Of a stretch of 64,000 nt of DNA, positions 9,701 through 18,371 are shown piece after piece. The position numbers were made by a program, and so were the translations under genes. How positions within the stretch are numbered: the stretch's first letter is position 1; every line of letters begins with the position of its first letter. This stretch comes from Streptomyces sp. NBC_01314 (GTDB lineage: Bacteria; Actinomycetota; Actinomycetes; Streptomycetales; Streptomycetaceae). Under the pieces are notes generated by a model. The model saw only the letters and a program-made list of their open reading frames with translations. It made no database searches and was not told the origin of the DNA. The stretch lies in the NCBI RefSeq assembly GCF_041435215.1, contig NZ_CP108394.1, positions 6,138,001 to 6,202,000 on the forward strand, read 5' to 3'.

Positions 9701-9911
9701 CTACTTCGAGCACGAGGAACTGGTCGTCGACGGCGTCGAGCTGGACTGGCGGCGCACCCGCGACGGAGTGCTGCACGCCGCCACGCTGGAGGGGGTCGCG
9801 GCCGGTCTCGCCTGGGCGGCGGGACAGTGGCCGCGCCGCTTCGAGGTGGCCGCGCTGCTCGAAGACCCGTCCCGGACGGCGGAGTTGGCGCGGGACCGCT
9901 GGTTCGACTGA
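6786..9911 (+). CDS. Sacsin/Hsp90-type GHKL ATPase, 1041 residues
   Basis: The N-terminus has a Bergerat ATP-binding fold: the N-box ELAQNAADAA at residues 57-66 (catalytic-type Glu57, Mg-binding Asn61) and a lid motif GRYGVGFAAVLAV near 117. This order matches sacsin and Hsp90-like ATPases. The rest of the protein (about 300-1041) is an acidic region with no domain I recognise and no membrane segment. GTG at 6786 is chosen because GGGAGAA lies just upstream and the fold needs the full N-terminus. It stands alone, with gaps on both sides. A chaperone-like role is inferred from the ATPase domain only. Confidence 0.75.
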   Translation: MSKFVRPAAEGADPFGTARLRRGVLDAWATSPARFREDANAEEDLVLGGYRDRLVVELAQNAADAAARAKVPGRLRLTLRDGVLVAANTGAPLDAGGVESLSTLRASAKRDLHDGAVGRYGVGFAAVLAVTDEPAVVGRHGGIRWSLAEARMLAADTARHSPGLGDEVRRRDGHVPLLRLPFAAEGTAPDTYDTVVILPLRDTAAADLAERLLHAVDDALLLALPGLDEVVIEIGAGEVRTLRRRVEEAYVVVEDSRDGVTRWRTVAEHGVVEGALLADRPVEERLRPHWSVTWAVPTGPDGAPVRPRTSAVVHAPTPSDEALGVPALLIASFPLDTTRRHAAAGPLTDFLVQRAADAYAGLLAAWEPVAEGIIDLVPGPLGKGELDGALRGAILERLPRTAFLPRAVAPEPDDDLPAALRPRDAEVVEGAGDETVRVLADVLPNLLPAGLERRAELRTLGVARLPLGDTIDRLAGLEKAPDWWRRLYDSLAGVDPDRLSGLPVPLADGRTTIGPRQVLLPAADGPQTASETLARLGLKVAHPDAVHPLLEKLGALPATPRAVLTTPQVRAAVAASLDDEGGAWDEEDGRPDADELADLVLALARDAALDPGDEPWLAALALTDEDGELAPAGELVLPGSPFARVVREDELAFVDAELADRWGEQPLAACGVLANFALVRATDVVLDPDELEPRDGDFAEPDDAGLLDAVDVWSEDILDRFPDSPVPPVATEIVAVRDLELVDEDRWPEALALLAQPPLRDALVQPVRILLPDGTHEAVRPYTAWWLRGHPVLDGRRPAGLLAAGGDPLLHGLYDEADATGFDDEQVLRALGVRTSVAALLDEPGGAAELLDRLADPDLPVAAAQLHGLYGALADLDPEQVTLPDELRAVVDGEVTVVDAADAVVVDSPDLLPFTSGMPLLPVRPSRAAELAELFQVRRLSESVTGEVDSQGTEHDVPEPVRVLLGSRTPESYFEHEELVVDGVELDWRRTRDGVLHAATLEGVAAGLAWAAGQWPRRFEVAALLEDPSRTAELARDRWFD

Positions 9912-10053
9912 GTTCCTCACGGGCCCCGGGCGACACGAGAGGCGGGCCATGGGCATGGACGTTGGTTGCCCTGAGCCACGTACGGCTGGGGATCGACCTG
10001 GTGAGGTCGCGTCACTTCCTGACGGGACCTCACCAGGTGGACGAGGCCATGCT

Positions 10054-10506
10054 CTACCTCTGCGCGGGGTCGGTGGACGCCGGGCTCTTATCGCTCCCGT
10101 CGAAACCGGGTGCGTGTCCGAGAACGATGACCCAGGTACCTTCCTCCCGCGACATCTGGATGTCAGTGCTGAATTCGTTGCCCTGACTGTCCGTGGCTGA
10201 GACGTGTGTACTGGCCTCGCCGGGTCCAACGTCGTGGGACACGTTCATGCTCTTGATGTGCAGACCGCGCCCGCCGTGTGCCGCAATGATTTTCCGAGCC
10301 TCGCGCTCCGTCCCTATGTGTCCGGATGGAGCAAGTTCTGCAAGAGCGTCGACGTTCTTTTCGTTGAGAGCCGAGACATACGCTTTGGCTGTTTCCCGCT
10401 CTGTCCGTCCATCGGAGGACGCGGCCTTGCTGGAGCAGCCACTCAGTGTGATGGCTGCAAGTGAAATCGCAGCACAGAATGCGACCTTCGGAAAAATCAT
10501 TCGCAT
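10054..10506 (-). CDS. Small secreted lipoprotein, unknown
   Basis: The 150-residue product has a signal peptide with lipobox LSGC (cysteine near residue 24) and a mature domain containing ETAKAYVSALNEKNVDAL, which resembles an NTF2-like or DUF4878-like ligand-binding fold. It lies 9 bases downstream of the secreted amidase gene on the same strand, so the two form an operon. Codon use is less GC-biased than in flanking core genes, suggesting transfer. A role as an immunity or partner protein of the amidase is only a guess. Confidence 0.65.
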   Translation of the reverse strand: MRMIFPKVAFCAAISLAAITLSGCSSKAASSDGRTERETAKAYVSALNEKNVDALAELAPSGHIGTEREARKIIAAHGGRGLHIKSMNVSHDVGPGEASTHVSATDSQGNEFSTDIQMSREEGTWVIVLGHAPGFDGSDKSPASTDPAQR

Positions 10507-10515
10507 TTCTTCCTG

Positions 10516-11718
10516 TCACGTGCGGTGTGCGTACCATGATGCATTGGGGTACTTTCTCAGCAGCGTACTCAACTTTACGTTGTGCTTGCTCGGAGTGTGG
10601 TATGTGAGGTAGATTTCTCCCTTTTTTCCGCGTTTGGTGACGATCATCGTGTGATCGATGATCCCGTCCCGCTTCCAGTCGGCCTGGAGAACGTCGGATG
10701 AAACAAGCTTCCAAACGTTATTGAGTGGCTTCGTTCGCTTTGAGTGTTTTTTGGCGAACCAGTACCAATTCTCTGCTCCGGCCCACGTGTAACTCGTGGT
10801 CGACTCGAATGAGCCGTAGAACCATTTATCACTGTCTTTGCGTTCGAGGAAACCGCCGGACGTGGTATTCCAGCCGCCGGCGGTCATGGCCTGCGATATG
10901 AAGTTTGTGCAGTCGCTGCCGTAGGTTCGATAGTTCGTGTTCGCGCGCTTCCAGTGCTTATTTGCGTAACCCACCATATTGCTGTAGTTGTAGCGGGCGC
11001 TTGCTGCTCTTGCGGCAGTGGGGGCCGTTTGGGCGTCAGTGTCCAGTGGCTTATCGCCCTCGGTTTCGGAGGTCCGCTCGGTGCTGCTTCCGGTCTCTAT
11101 CTGACCCTCGTCCTCGGCGTCGGAAGCCGTGACACTGTGCGGTTCCGTGAGTTGTGTTACCGGGCCAGGTCCCGTGAGGTCTTCATGGATCTTGTCGCTG
11201 TTGAGGAGCCAGCCTCCGTCGAACCCCTTGGTGAAGGTCATGGTGTGAGGTACGGAATACTCCTCGAACTCGGGGTCGCCGACGGGCACGGTCGGGTAAT
11301 AGAGCCGTGCATCCTCCGTGACTTCGACGGTTGCCTGATCACCGTTCACGGTGGTTGATACCGGTGTGACCTGAACCTCTGCGCGAGCGTAACCGCCGTT
11401 TTCTGCTTCGAGCCCTCTTCGCAATTGCGCGAGCGCCGCAGCCTCTCTTGCCATTTTTGCCGCAAGTGCGGCAGTGATCCTTGACTCTGCAGACGAGGCG
11501 AACGCCTTCCTCACCTTTGGAGCCGTATCGGAAGTTATGACGTCGGCGCGTTCTTGCAGGTAGCCAGTCGTGATTTCCAGCATTTCCGCAGAATCGTCGT
11601 TCGAGATCCCTGTGTGGCTTGGAGTCGCCGCATGGGCGGCCGACAGTGGCAGCGCGATTATGGCCAAGGATAGTACGCCGGTGCCAAATATGTGTGATCT
11701 GTGCACGCGTCGGTGCAT
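10516..11718 (-). CDS. Secreted amidase-domain protein
   Basis: A 400-residue exported protein: MHRRVHRSHIFGTGVLSLAI is a signal peptide, cleaved probably after AHA near residue 30. Residues about 60-190 form an NTF2-like or stalk region. From about 240 there is a putative amidase domain (PF12671-like): YNYSNMVGYANKHW, then GSDCTNFISQAM with the likely nucleophile cysteine, and a late DHTMIVTKR with the likely histidine. Such domains cleave amide bonds, probably in peptidoglycan or peptides outside the cell. The lower GC of the gene and its AT-rich upstream region point to horizontal acquisition. Confidence 0.75.
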   Translation of the reverse strand: MHRRVHRSHIFGTGVLSLAIIALPLSAAHAATPSHTGISNDDSAEMLEITTGYLQERADVITSDTAPKVRKAFASSAESRITAALAAKMAREAAALAQLRRGLEAENGGYARAEVQVTPVSTTVNGDQATVEVTEDARLYYPTVPVGDPEFEEYSVPHTMTFTKGFDGGWLLNSDKIHEDLTGPGPVTQLTEPHSVTASDAEDEGQIETGSSTERTSETEGDKPLDTDAQTAPTAARAASARYNYSNMVGYANKHWKRANTNYRTYGSDCTNFISQAMTAGGWNTTSGGFLERKDSDKWFYGSFESTTSYTWAGAENWYWFAKKHSKRTKPLNNVWKLVSSDVLQADWKRDGIIDHTMIVTKRGKKGEIYLTYHTPSKHNVKLSTLLRKYPNASWYAHRT

Positions 11719-12966
11719 CTATTCCCCCATTGGTGAACGAACTTATCGTCGACTGTATTTATATGTTGATCATCTGTGAGAAGTAAAGTCCTTGAATTGC
11801 TAATGGCCGAGAGTGCGTGTGCGTGGCCGGAATGTAGCCCGGAATGCTGCATTCCGGGAAAGTGGTTTTCCTTGGGGCGTGTGATCAGCGCGGCTGATTA
11901 TGGTCTTATGTTCACTTGAGGCGTGGTTTTCGTCGGATCCATGTTGGCCGTTCTAGCCTCGATCTTGCGTGACGGCTCGTTGGTTCATCTGGCGGGCCGT
12001 TTCGGCTTGTTGGGCAGGGTGAGGGCCCGGCTGTCACGTCGGGTGGGCGCAGGGTTCCACGGCTCCGGAGGGGTGGTCCAAGCTCGTCGGGACGGGTGGA
12101 TCTGTTGGTCAGCCTGGGTTCGGGAGAGCGTGAAGCCGTTCGATCGCATCCGTGATGAGGCCGGTCCAGGGCCAGTGGCCTGCGAATCTCAGGTGCCAGC
12201 GGTGGGCGGTGGTGGCGAGTTGAGCCGCAGAGTGCTTCTTTCCGTGCAGCCAACAGGGCCCTAGACAAGTCCCATCGTTGCAGGTCAGGAGCACTCTCCG
12301 CTTATTTGATCAAGCCTCGGACACACCCCACCTCGTGAAAGCGCGAGGTTAAGTGCCGGTTCCGGATGACATGTCAGCTGAATGCGCCCAATCTGCGTCA
12401 GGTGCACCTCATGCGCGTGGAGCTCTTCGGCGGGCGGGCCGCGAAGGGCTCCATGATCGCGGCCGGTCAGCCCGGCGGGAACGTTGCCCGCGCGGCGTCG
12501 GCCTGCCCGTTGGCAGCGCTGCTGCACCTCGGCCAGGAGGCGATCGTGGAGGTTGCGGGGCAGCGCAGCAGTGCTCGCAGATCGACACGTTCCAGAAGGG
12601 GTTGCTGCGGGAGGTCCTCGAACTCGACGCCAAGACGCTGGACTTCACCTTCAGGTCCGGGATCACGGGGCGGTCCGCCACGGCGACGCGATCGACGTCG
12701 AGCTTCCGGTCGGGTCGCTTCGCCTGCTGGAGCCCGCGCAGAGGGGCTTTTGCGGAGTTACGCGCGAGGTCGACTGTGATCTAGGCAACATCTTCACCGG
12801 AAACTCGAATCTCGTACAACCATTCGCCTCCCTCGTGGATCTGATCGCCCGAGCCGACGGGTTTCTCAGGAGTCACTCGACTCCCGGAAGCCGACCGGCT
12901 CAACAGACCTGAACCGGATCTCGTGCGGCCTACGGTCCGTGAGATCCCTTCCACGTGGGGAAAACA
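11719..12966. other. Decayed 1.25 kb stretch with no confident gene
   Basis: The left part (11740-11850) is AT-rich and probably carries the amidase promoter. From about 12100 to 12900 several short frames on both strands look like broken pieces of proteins, but none is intact. On the plus strand, pieces such as QIDTFQKGLLREVLELDAK (about 12580) shift frame into DVELPVGSLRLLEPAQ (about 12700). I could not name the source gene. Confidence 0.5.
12109..12294 (-). pseudogene. Protein relic, possibly from a mobile element
   Basis: A 61-codon minus-strand frame reads like true protein, for example TCNDGTCLGPCWLHGK and AHRWHLRFAGHWPW, and ends in a normal stop. It has cysteine and histidine pairs and aromatic runs unusual for random GC-rich sequence. 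No ribosome binding site or full-length context is visible. It looks like the C-terminal end of a transposase-like or other lost protein; the identity is not established. Confidence 0.35.
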
Positions 12967-13746
12967 TTGCGTAAGCGTGCCACTCTGGGCGTTGCCGTCA
13001 CCGGCGCCCTGGCTCTGACCGCCCTCGCCGCTCCGGCCGCGCAGGCTGACGACCACTTCGGCGACACCAGGATCAGTAATGTCTCCGTCAACGGAGGCAA
13101 GGCCGTCGTCATCGGCGCGAAGGCCAAGAAGACGGTCACGCTCAAGTTCACCGTCACCGACAACTCCGGTCACCGGACGGCCAGCGCGTACCTGTACCGC
13201 GGCAAGACCATCGAGACCGCCGACGCCATTGTCGCGTCCACCAAGGACCCGATCACCTGCAAGAAGGTGACCTCGTCCAAGTCGAACTGCTCGGCGAGCT
13301 TCACCATCAGGCCGGGGTACGAGGCCATCAACTCCGTCGCCGGTACGTGGAAGACCACGGTGCTCGCCCAGGCCAAGGACTACGACTACGTCATCAAGGA
13401 CAACGTCAAGTCCTTCAAGGTCCTGCGCGCCAGCCAGCTCACGGGCGCCAACGCCGCCCCGGAGCCGGTGGCCAAGGGTGCGACGATCACCGTCACCAGC
13501 AAGCTGACCCGCGCCAACTGGAACACCAATGTGAACGGTGCTCTCAGCGGCCAGCCGGTGCAGCTCCAGTTCAAGAAGAGTGGCACGTCCACCTACAAGG
13601 CGGTCAAGACCGTCAACTCGGCCTCCACGGGCGATGTGTCCGCCACGGTGAAGGCGAGCGCCGACGGTACGTACCGCTACGTGTTCGCGGGCACCTCGAC
13701 CACGGCGGGCTCGACCGCCACGGGCGACACCATCGACGTGCAGTAA
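12967..13746 (+). CDS. Secreted DUF5707-type protein, tandem copy 1
   Basis: The 259-residue protein has a signal peptide ending in APAAQA near residue 25. The mature part has two beta-rich halves. The second, beginning LTGANAAPEPVAKGATITV, is shared almost word for word with the next gene. I recall this arrangement from the Streptomyces DUF5707 family of extracellular proteins of unknown role. The start is the TTG at 12967: it aligns exactly with the ATG of copy 2 when the shared leader GGGGAAAACA is lined up. A small hairpin follows the stop (GAGCCC-AA-GGGCTC, 13752-13765). Confidence 0.75.
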   Translation: MRKRATLGVAVTGALALTALAAPAAQADDHFGDTRISNVSVNGGKAVVIGAKAKKTVTLKFTVTDNSGHRTASAYLYRGKTIETADAIVASTKDPITCKKVTSSKSNCSASFTIRPGYEAINSVAGTWKTTVLAQAKDYDYVIKDNVKSFKVLRASQLTGANAAPEPVAKGATITVTSKLTRANWNTNVNGALSGQPVQLQFKKSGTSTYKAVKTVNSASTGDVSATVKASADGTYRYVFAGTSTTAGSTATGDTIDVQ

Positions 13747-13928
13747 GCAGCGAGCCCAAGGGCTCACCCCTCCCGGTCGGCCTGGCGCCGTAGCGGGAGG
13801 CAGGGGGGACGCGTCGGGTGAACCGGCGCGTCCCCCCGACGCACCAGATCACGCGGGCAACGGGCCCGCGATCACGGGGGGCCGATGTGACGACGACCGT
13901 CGGGCCCCACTTACCACCGGGGGAAAAC

Positions 13929-14852
13929 ATGCGTATGCGAACCACTGCGGTCGCCGTCTCCGGCGCCCTCGCTCTCTCCGCCTTCGCCGCTCCGGCCGTG
14001 TACGCCGCGGACGACTCGGCGAACGGCATCGCCACCTCCCCGGAGTGGGCGGCTGCCGCCGCCGACGCCGGGCCGTCCGCGTTCGGCGCGGCCACCACCG
14101 CCGACGCGACGGCGGGCCCCGACGTCTCCTTCTCCGGCATGAAGGTGAACGGCGGCAAGCCGATCGTCGTCGGCGCGAGCAAGAAGCGCACGGTGTCGGT
14201 CACCTACACGCTCACGCACGCCGCGGACCTCGACATCACCTCCGAGGACTTCGCCAACGGGCCGTTCCTCTACCTCAAGGCGCTGCCCGCCTCGTTGGAG
14301 GACACACTCGAGAACCCGGTGCTCTTCGGCGACGAGGCGGCGTCCTGCACCGCCACCTCCCCGACCACCGCCAACTGCAAGGCGCTCATCGACATCAGGC
14401 CGGGCGACGGCGAACTCGCCAACGCGTACGCCAAGACCTGGAAGGCCGGCGGCCTCGCCATCCAGTTCGACGAGGACACCGCGGACATGGGCGAGACCTG
14501 GCAGGGCGGCCTCGGCACCGCCAAGCTCCAGCGCGAGACGAGGCTCACCGGCGCCAACGCGGCCCCCGAGCCCGTCAAGAAGGGCAGGACCATCACGGTC
14601 ACGAGCAAGCTGACCCGTGCCAACTGGGAGACCAACAAGTTCCCGGCGTACGGCGGCCAGTCCGTGAAGCTGCAGTTCAAGAAGAAGGGCACGTCCACCT
14701 ACAAGGACGTCAAGACGGTCAAGTCGTCCTCCGCGGGCGCCCTGAAGACCACCGTCAAGGCGACTGTCGACGGTACGTACCGCTTCGTCTTCGCGGGCAG
14801 CTCGGGCGCGGCGGCTGTGACCTCCGCGGCCGACGCCGTCGACGTGAAGTAG
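13929..14852 (+). CDS. Secreted DUF5707-type protein, tandem copy 2
   Basis: The 307-residue paralogue of the preceding gene has a signal peptide ending near VYA (residue 24). It has an extra acidic, alanine-rich segment (about 25-55), then the same first domain (VNGGKPIVVGASKKRTVSV) and the same second domain (RLTGANAAPEPVKKGRTITV). The ATG at 13929 follows GGGGGAAAAC. A strong terminator lies 25 bases after the stop. Each copy seems to have its own leader, so they are repeated units rather than one operon. The function is unknown; an extracellular, possibly surface-associated role is inferred from the signal peptide. Confidence 0.75.
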   Translation: MRMRTTAVAVSGALALSAFAAPAVYAADDSANGIATSPEWAAAAADAGPSAFGAATTADATAGPDVSFSGMKVNGGKPIVVGASKKRTVSVTYTLTHAADLDITSEDFANGPFLYLKALPASLEDTLENPVLFGDEAASCTATSPTTANCKALIDIRPGDGELANAYAKTWKAGGLAIQFDEDTADMGETWQGGLGTAKLQRETRLTGANAAPEPVKKGRTITVTSKLTRANWETNKFPAYGGQSVKLQFKKKGTSTYKDVKTVKSSSAGALKTTVKATVDGTYRFVFAGSSGAAAVTSAADAVDVK

Positions 14853-14876
14853 GCGCGGCAGCATTAAGAGGTGTGG

Positions 14877-14913
14877 GCGTCGGCTCTGGGTTCTCCAGGG
14901 CCGACGCCTTTTC
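14877..14913 (+). terminator. Rho-independent-like terminator after the DUF5707 pair
   Basis: Stem GCGTCGGCTCTGG / CCAGGGCCGACGC, 13 pairs with one G-T pair, loop GTTCT, followed by CTTTTCC. Confidence 0.8.
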
Positions 14914-15076
14914 CGTATAGCGCGATTCGACGGCGTCCATGCCCCTGAGGGTGGTCTTGGACAGGTGGTGATGTCGGGGTCGGGGGGAGGCCCCTGGGGC
15001 CCGGTGGTTGGTGGCCGTGTCGGCTGGGTGTGGTCACTCGCTCGGGTGATGGTGATCGATGGGGTGCGCGGTCTCG

Positions 15077-15118
15077 GACGCCTCCGGCAATACGGGCGAC
15101 TACGTCGACGTGAAGTAG
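15077..15118 (+). pseudogene. C-terminal relic of a third DUF5707 gene
   Basis: In-frame codons read DASGNTGDYVDVK followed by TAG. This matches the tail shape of the two intact copies (TATGDTIDVQ and TSAADAVDVK). Upstream codons in the frame bear no resemblance to the family, so only the last dozen residues survive. The rest of the 14914-15160 gap shows nothing else. Confidence 0.6.
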
Positions 15119-15161
15119 GGCCCGAAGCGGTGATGGGGGACGGGTGGGGTGGGCCGTGCTG

Positions 15162-15716
15162 TCAGAGGCTCGGGAAGAGCAGGACGAAGAAGAGCCACAG
15201 CAGCACGGCCCAGAAGAGCGCCGCCGCCAGTGACACGAGCAGGGAACTGCGCCACTTCAACACGAGGAACGGGAAGAGCACCAGGGCCGCCCAGTAACCG
15301 GCCACGTCGATGGAGACACGGGCGGCTTGGCCGAGGGTGCCGGCGCGGCCCGTGGCGATGTGGCGCAGCAGCCGCTGCGAGGCGAAGCCGTACAGGCCGA
15401 AGACGATGGGGAAGAACCACAGCGGTGTGATCGTGACCAGCTCGGTCTCCGAGAACTCGTCGAACATGACGAGATAGACGAGACCGGCGCCCAGGAGGCC
15501 GGCGATCAGCGCGGTCACGTAGAGAGCGGTCAGAGCGGGCGGTTCGATGGCGCCGGCCGGCACGGGGACCGCCGAAGCGTACGGAACGTCGGGCGACGGG
15601 ACCCGGACCACCTGGTGGCAGTGCGGGCAACGGACGTCCTGCCCGACCCGGTCGGCCGGAGCCGAGATCAGGTGTCCGCACGCGGCGTGGAATTCCACCT
15701 GCTGATACGGGTTCAT
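15162..15716 (-). CDS. Membrane protein with N-terminal zinc-ribbon-like motif
   Basis: In the 184-residue product the first 35 residues carry HAACGHLIS and VRCPHCHQVVRV, cysteine pairs that suggest a small zinc ribbon. Four hydrophobic segments follow (about 62-85, 95-115, 135-150 and 155-180). The ATG at 15716 is favoured over one 18 bases earlier because GGGGAG lies nine bases upstream. Function unknown. It is downstream of, and on the same strand as, the P-type ATPase gene, 145 bases away. Confidence 0.6.
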   Translation of the reverse strand: MNPYQQVEFHAACGHLISAPADRVGQDVRCPHCHQVVRVPSPDVPYASAVPVPAGAIEPPALTALYVTALIAGLLGAGLVYLVMFDEFSETELVTITPLWFFPIVFGLYGFASQRLLRHIATGRAGTLGQAARVSIDVAGYWAALVLFPFLVLKWRSSLLVSLAAALFWAVLLWLFFVLLFPSL

Positions 15717-15860
15717 GAAGCTGCTTCTCCCCACCCTGTTCTCTGTGCCGCCTCCCGGTGCCGCTCGATGCCGGTGCCGCGACGGCGCGACCTCGACGAG
15801 GCCGGTCAGAGGCGAGGACGCCGCCCGGGGATGTCCGGTTTCGGGCGCGGGGCGTACGCC

Positions 15861-18266
15861 CTATGCAGGGAAGCGGCGGTCCACCCACCTCCACAGGAGC
15901 TCCAGGGCGGCCGCGGCCCCGGCCGCGATGGCGACCGCGATCCACGGCATCGTCGTACCCACCAGGCGCAGGGCGAAGAAGTCCTGGAGCCAGGGCACGG
16001 CGAGGACCACCAGGAAGCAGGCGCCCATCGTGGCGACCAGGCCCAGGCGCCACCAGGTGTAAGGGCGGGCGATGATGGCCAGCACCCACATGGAGATCAG
16101 GAAGAGGGTCAGGGTCGCGACGCTGGTCTCGGCTTCCAACGCGCCCTCGCCCGCGTAGTGGTGGCGGGCGATCAGGTAGGTGGCGAAGGTGGCCACGGCC
16201 GCCAGCACGCCGCCCGGGATCGCGTACCGCATCACCCGCCGCACGAAGTGGGGTCTCGCGCGCTCCTTGTTGGGGGCCAGGGCGAGGAAGAAGGCCGGGA
16301 CGCCGATCGTCAGGGTCGAGAGCAGGGTCAGGTGGCGGGGGAGGAAGGGGTACTCCACCTGCCAGCAGACCACCAGGACGGCCAGGAGCACCGAGTAGAC
16401 CGTCTTCACCAGGAAGAGGGTCGCGACGCGGGTGATGTTGCCGATGACCCGGCGGCCCTCCGCGACCACCGACGGCAGCGTCGCGAAGCTGTTGTTGAGA
16501 AGGACGATCTGGGCCACCGCCCTGGTCGCCTCCGAGCCCGAGCCCATCGCCACACCGATGTCGGCGTCCTTGAGGGCCAGCACGTCGTTCACGCCGTCGC
16601 CCGTCATCGCGACCGTGTGGCCGCGGGACTGCAGCGCGCCGACCATGTCCCGCTTCTGCTGCGGGGTGACCCGGCCGAAGACCGTGCCGGAGTCGAGGGC
16701 CTCCGCCATGCCGTCGCGTTCGGCGGGGAGCCGACGGGCGTCGACGACCTCTCCGGCGAGGCCCAGCTTTCCGGCCACCGCGCCGACCGACACCGCGTTG
16801 TCGCCGGAGATGACCTTCGCCCGTACGCTCTGCTCCTCGAAGTAGCGGAGGGTGTCGGCGGCGTCGGGGCGCAGCCGCTGTTCGAGGACGACGAGGGCGG
16901 TGGGGTGCGCGCCCCGGGTCACCTCCGGGTCGTCCAGCTCCCGGGTCACCCGGGCCAGCAGCAGCACCCGTAGCCCCTCCTCGTTCAGCCGGTCGGTCGC
17001 GGTGAGGGCCGGGGCGTCCTCGGGGAGCAGGACGTCGGGGGCGCCGAGCAGCCAGGTGCTGGACTCGCCGTCGCTCTCGCTGAAGGACGCGCCGCTGTAC
17101 TTGCGGGCCGAGGAGAAGGGCAGGGACTCGGTGCAGCGCCAGTCCTCGCTGTCCGGGTAGGCGTCGATGACGGCCTGGAGGGAGGCGTTCGGGCGGGGAT
17201 CCGCTTCGCCGAGTGCGCCGAGGACCCTTCGTACGTACGCCTCGTCGACGCCGTCGAGGGGGCGGAGTTCCGTGACGTCCATGCCGCCCTCGGTGAGGGT
17301 GCCGGTCTTGTCGAGGCAGACGGTGTCGACGCGGGCCAGGCCCTCGATGGCCGGCAGCTCCTGCACCAGGCACTGCTTGCGGCCGAGGCGGATCACCCCG
17401 ATCGCGAAGGCGACGGAGGTCAGGAGGACGAGGCCCTCGGGGACCATCGGCACGATGCCGCCGACCGTGCGGGCCACGGAGTCCTTGAAGTCGTTCTCCT
17501 TCACGATCAGCTGGCTGATGATCAGGCCGATCGCGGTCGGGATCATCATCCACGTGACGTACTTGAGGATCGTGGAGATGCCGGAGCGCAGCTCGGAGTG
17601 GACGAGGGTGAAACGGCTCGCCTCCTCCGCCAGCTGGGCCGCGTACGCCTCCCGGCCCACCTTCGTCGCGGTGAACGCCCCGCCGCCGGCGACCACGAAA
17701 CTGCCGGACATCACCTGGTCCCCGGGCTGTTTGACGACCGGGTCGGCCTCGCCGGTGAGCAGTGACTCGTCGATCTCCAGGCCGTCGGTCTCGACGCACT
17801 CGCCGTCGACGACGATCTTGTCGCCGGGGCCGATCTCGATGATGTCCCCGAGGACGATGTCGGAGGTGCCGACCGGCGCGGCGACCCCGTCCCGCCGGAC
17901 CGTCGGCCTCGCCTCGCCGATCACCGCGAGGGAGTCGAGGGTCTTCTTCGCCCGCCACTCCTGGATGATGCCGATGCCCGTGTTGGCGAGGATCACATAG
18001 CCGAAGAGGCTGTCCTGGAACGGCGCCACGAACAGCATGATCAGCCAGAGCACGCCGATGATCGCGTTGAACCGGGTGAAGACGTTCGCGCGGACGATCT
18101 CCACCATGGAGCGGCTGCTCCGCACGGGTACGTCGTTCACCTCGCCGCGGGCCACCCGACCGGCCACCTCGGCGGCCGTCAGACCACGCGCCCGCCCCGT
18201 GCGTGTCGCGGCCGGGGCGGTGGGGTGCACAGGATCGAGTTCGGTACCCGCGTCGATGTGCGTCAT
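15861..18266 (-). CDS. Cation-transporting P-type ATPase (HAD-IC)
   Basis: An 801-residue E1-E2 ATPase. Motifs in order: the actuator loop LTGEADPV near residue 170, the phosphorylated aspartate in CLDKTGTLTEGG near 320, the hinge GDGVNDVLALKDADIG near 560, and paired membrane helices before and after. There is no N-terminal heavy-metal-binding CxxC, so it is not a copper or cadmium type. The layout resembles mycobacterial CtpE-like pumps, for which calcium has been proposed, but the ion cannot be fixed from sequence. It acts in the cytoplasmic membrane. Confidence 0.85.
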   Translation of the reverse strand: MTHIDAGTELDPVHPTAPAATRTGRARGLTAAEVAGRVARGEVNDVPVRSSRSMVEIVRANVFTRFNAIIGVLWLIMLFVAPFQDSLFGYVILANTGIGIIQEWRAKKTLDSLAVIGEARPTVRRDGVAAPVGTSDIVLGDIIEIGPGDKIVVDGECVETDGLEIDESLLTGEADPVVKQPGDQVMSGSFVVAGGGAFTATKVGREAYAAQLAEEASRFTLVHSELRSGISTILKYVTWMMIPTAIGLIISQLIVKENDFKDSVARTVGGIVPMVPEGLVLLTSVAFAIGVIRLGRKQCLVQELPAIEGLARVDTVCLDKTGTLTEGGMDVTELRPLDGVDEAYVRRVLGALGEADPRPNASLQAVIDAYPDSEDWRCTESLPFSSARKYSGASFSESDGESSTWLLGAPDVLLPEDAPALTATDRLNEEGLRVLLLARVTRELDDPEVTRGAHPTALVVLEQRLRPDAADTLRYFEEQSVRAKVISGDNAVSVGAVAGKLGLAGEVVDARRLPAERDGMAEALDSGTVFGRVTPQQKRDMVGALQSRGHTVAMTGDGVNDVLALKDADIGVAMGSGSEATRAVAQIVLLNNSFATLPSVVAEGRRVIGNITRVATLFLVKTVYSVLLAVLVVCWQVEYPFLPRHLTLLSTLTIGVPAFFLALAPNKERARPHFVRRVMRYAIPGGVLAAVATFATYLIARHHYAGEGALEAETSVATLTLFLISMWVLAIIARPYTWWRLGLVATMGACFLVVLAVPWLQDFFALRLVGTTMPWIAVAIAAGAAAALELLWRWVDRRFPA

Positions 18267-18371
18267 GCACTCGACGGTACGTGCGGATTTGGGCGTTCAC
18301 CCGCCGAGTGCGCGAAAGATCCGACCTGGGGAGGACGGGGGAGGGGCGAGATGGTGCCGTGGTCGTACTAC

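Noticed and set aside
15100..18300. A 1066-codon frame on the minus strand overlapping the P-type ATPase
   Set aside because: It is a shadow frame. The residues are an arginine/glycine/proline-rich mix with no motif, while the ATPase frame has all P-type motifs.
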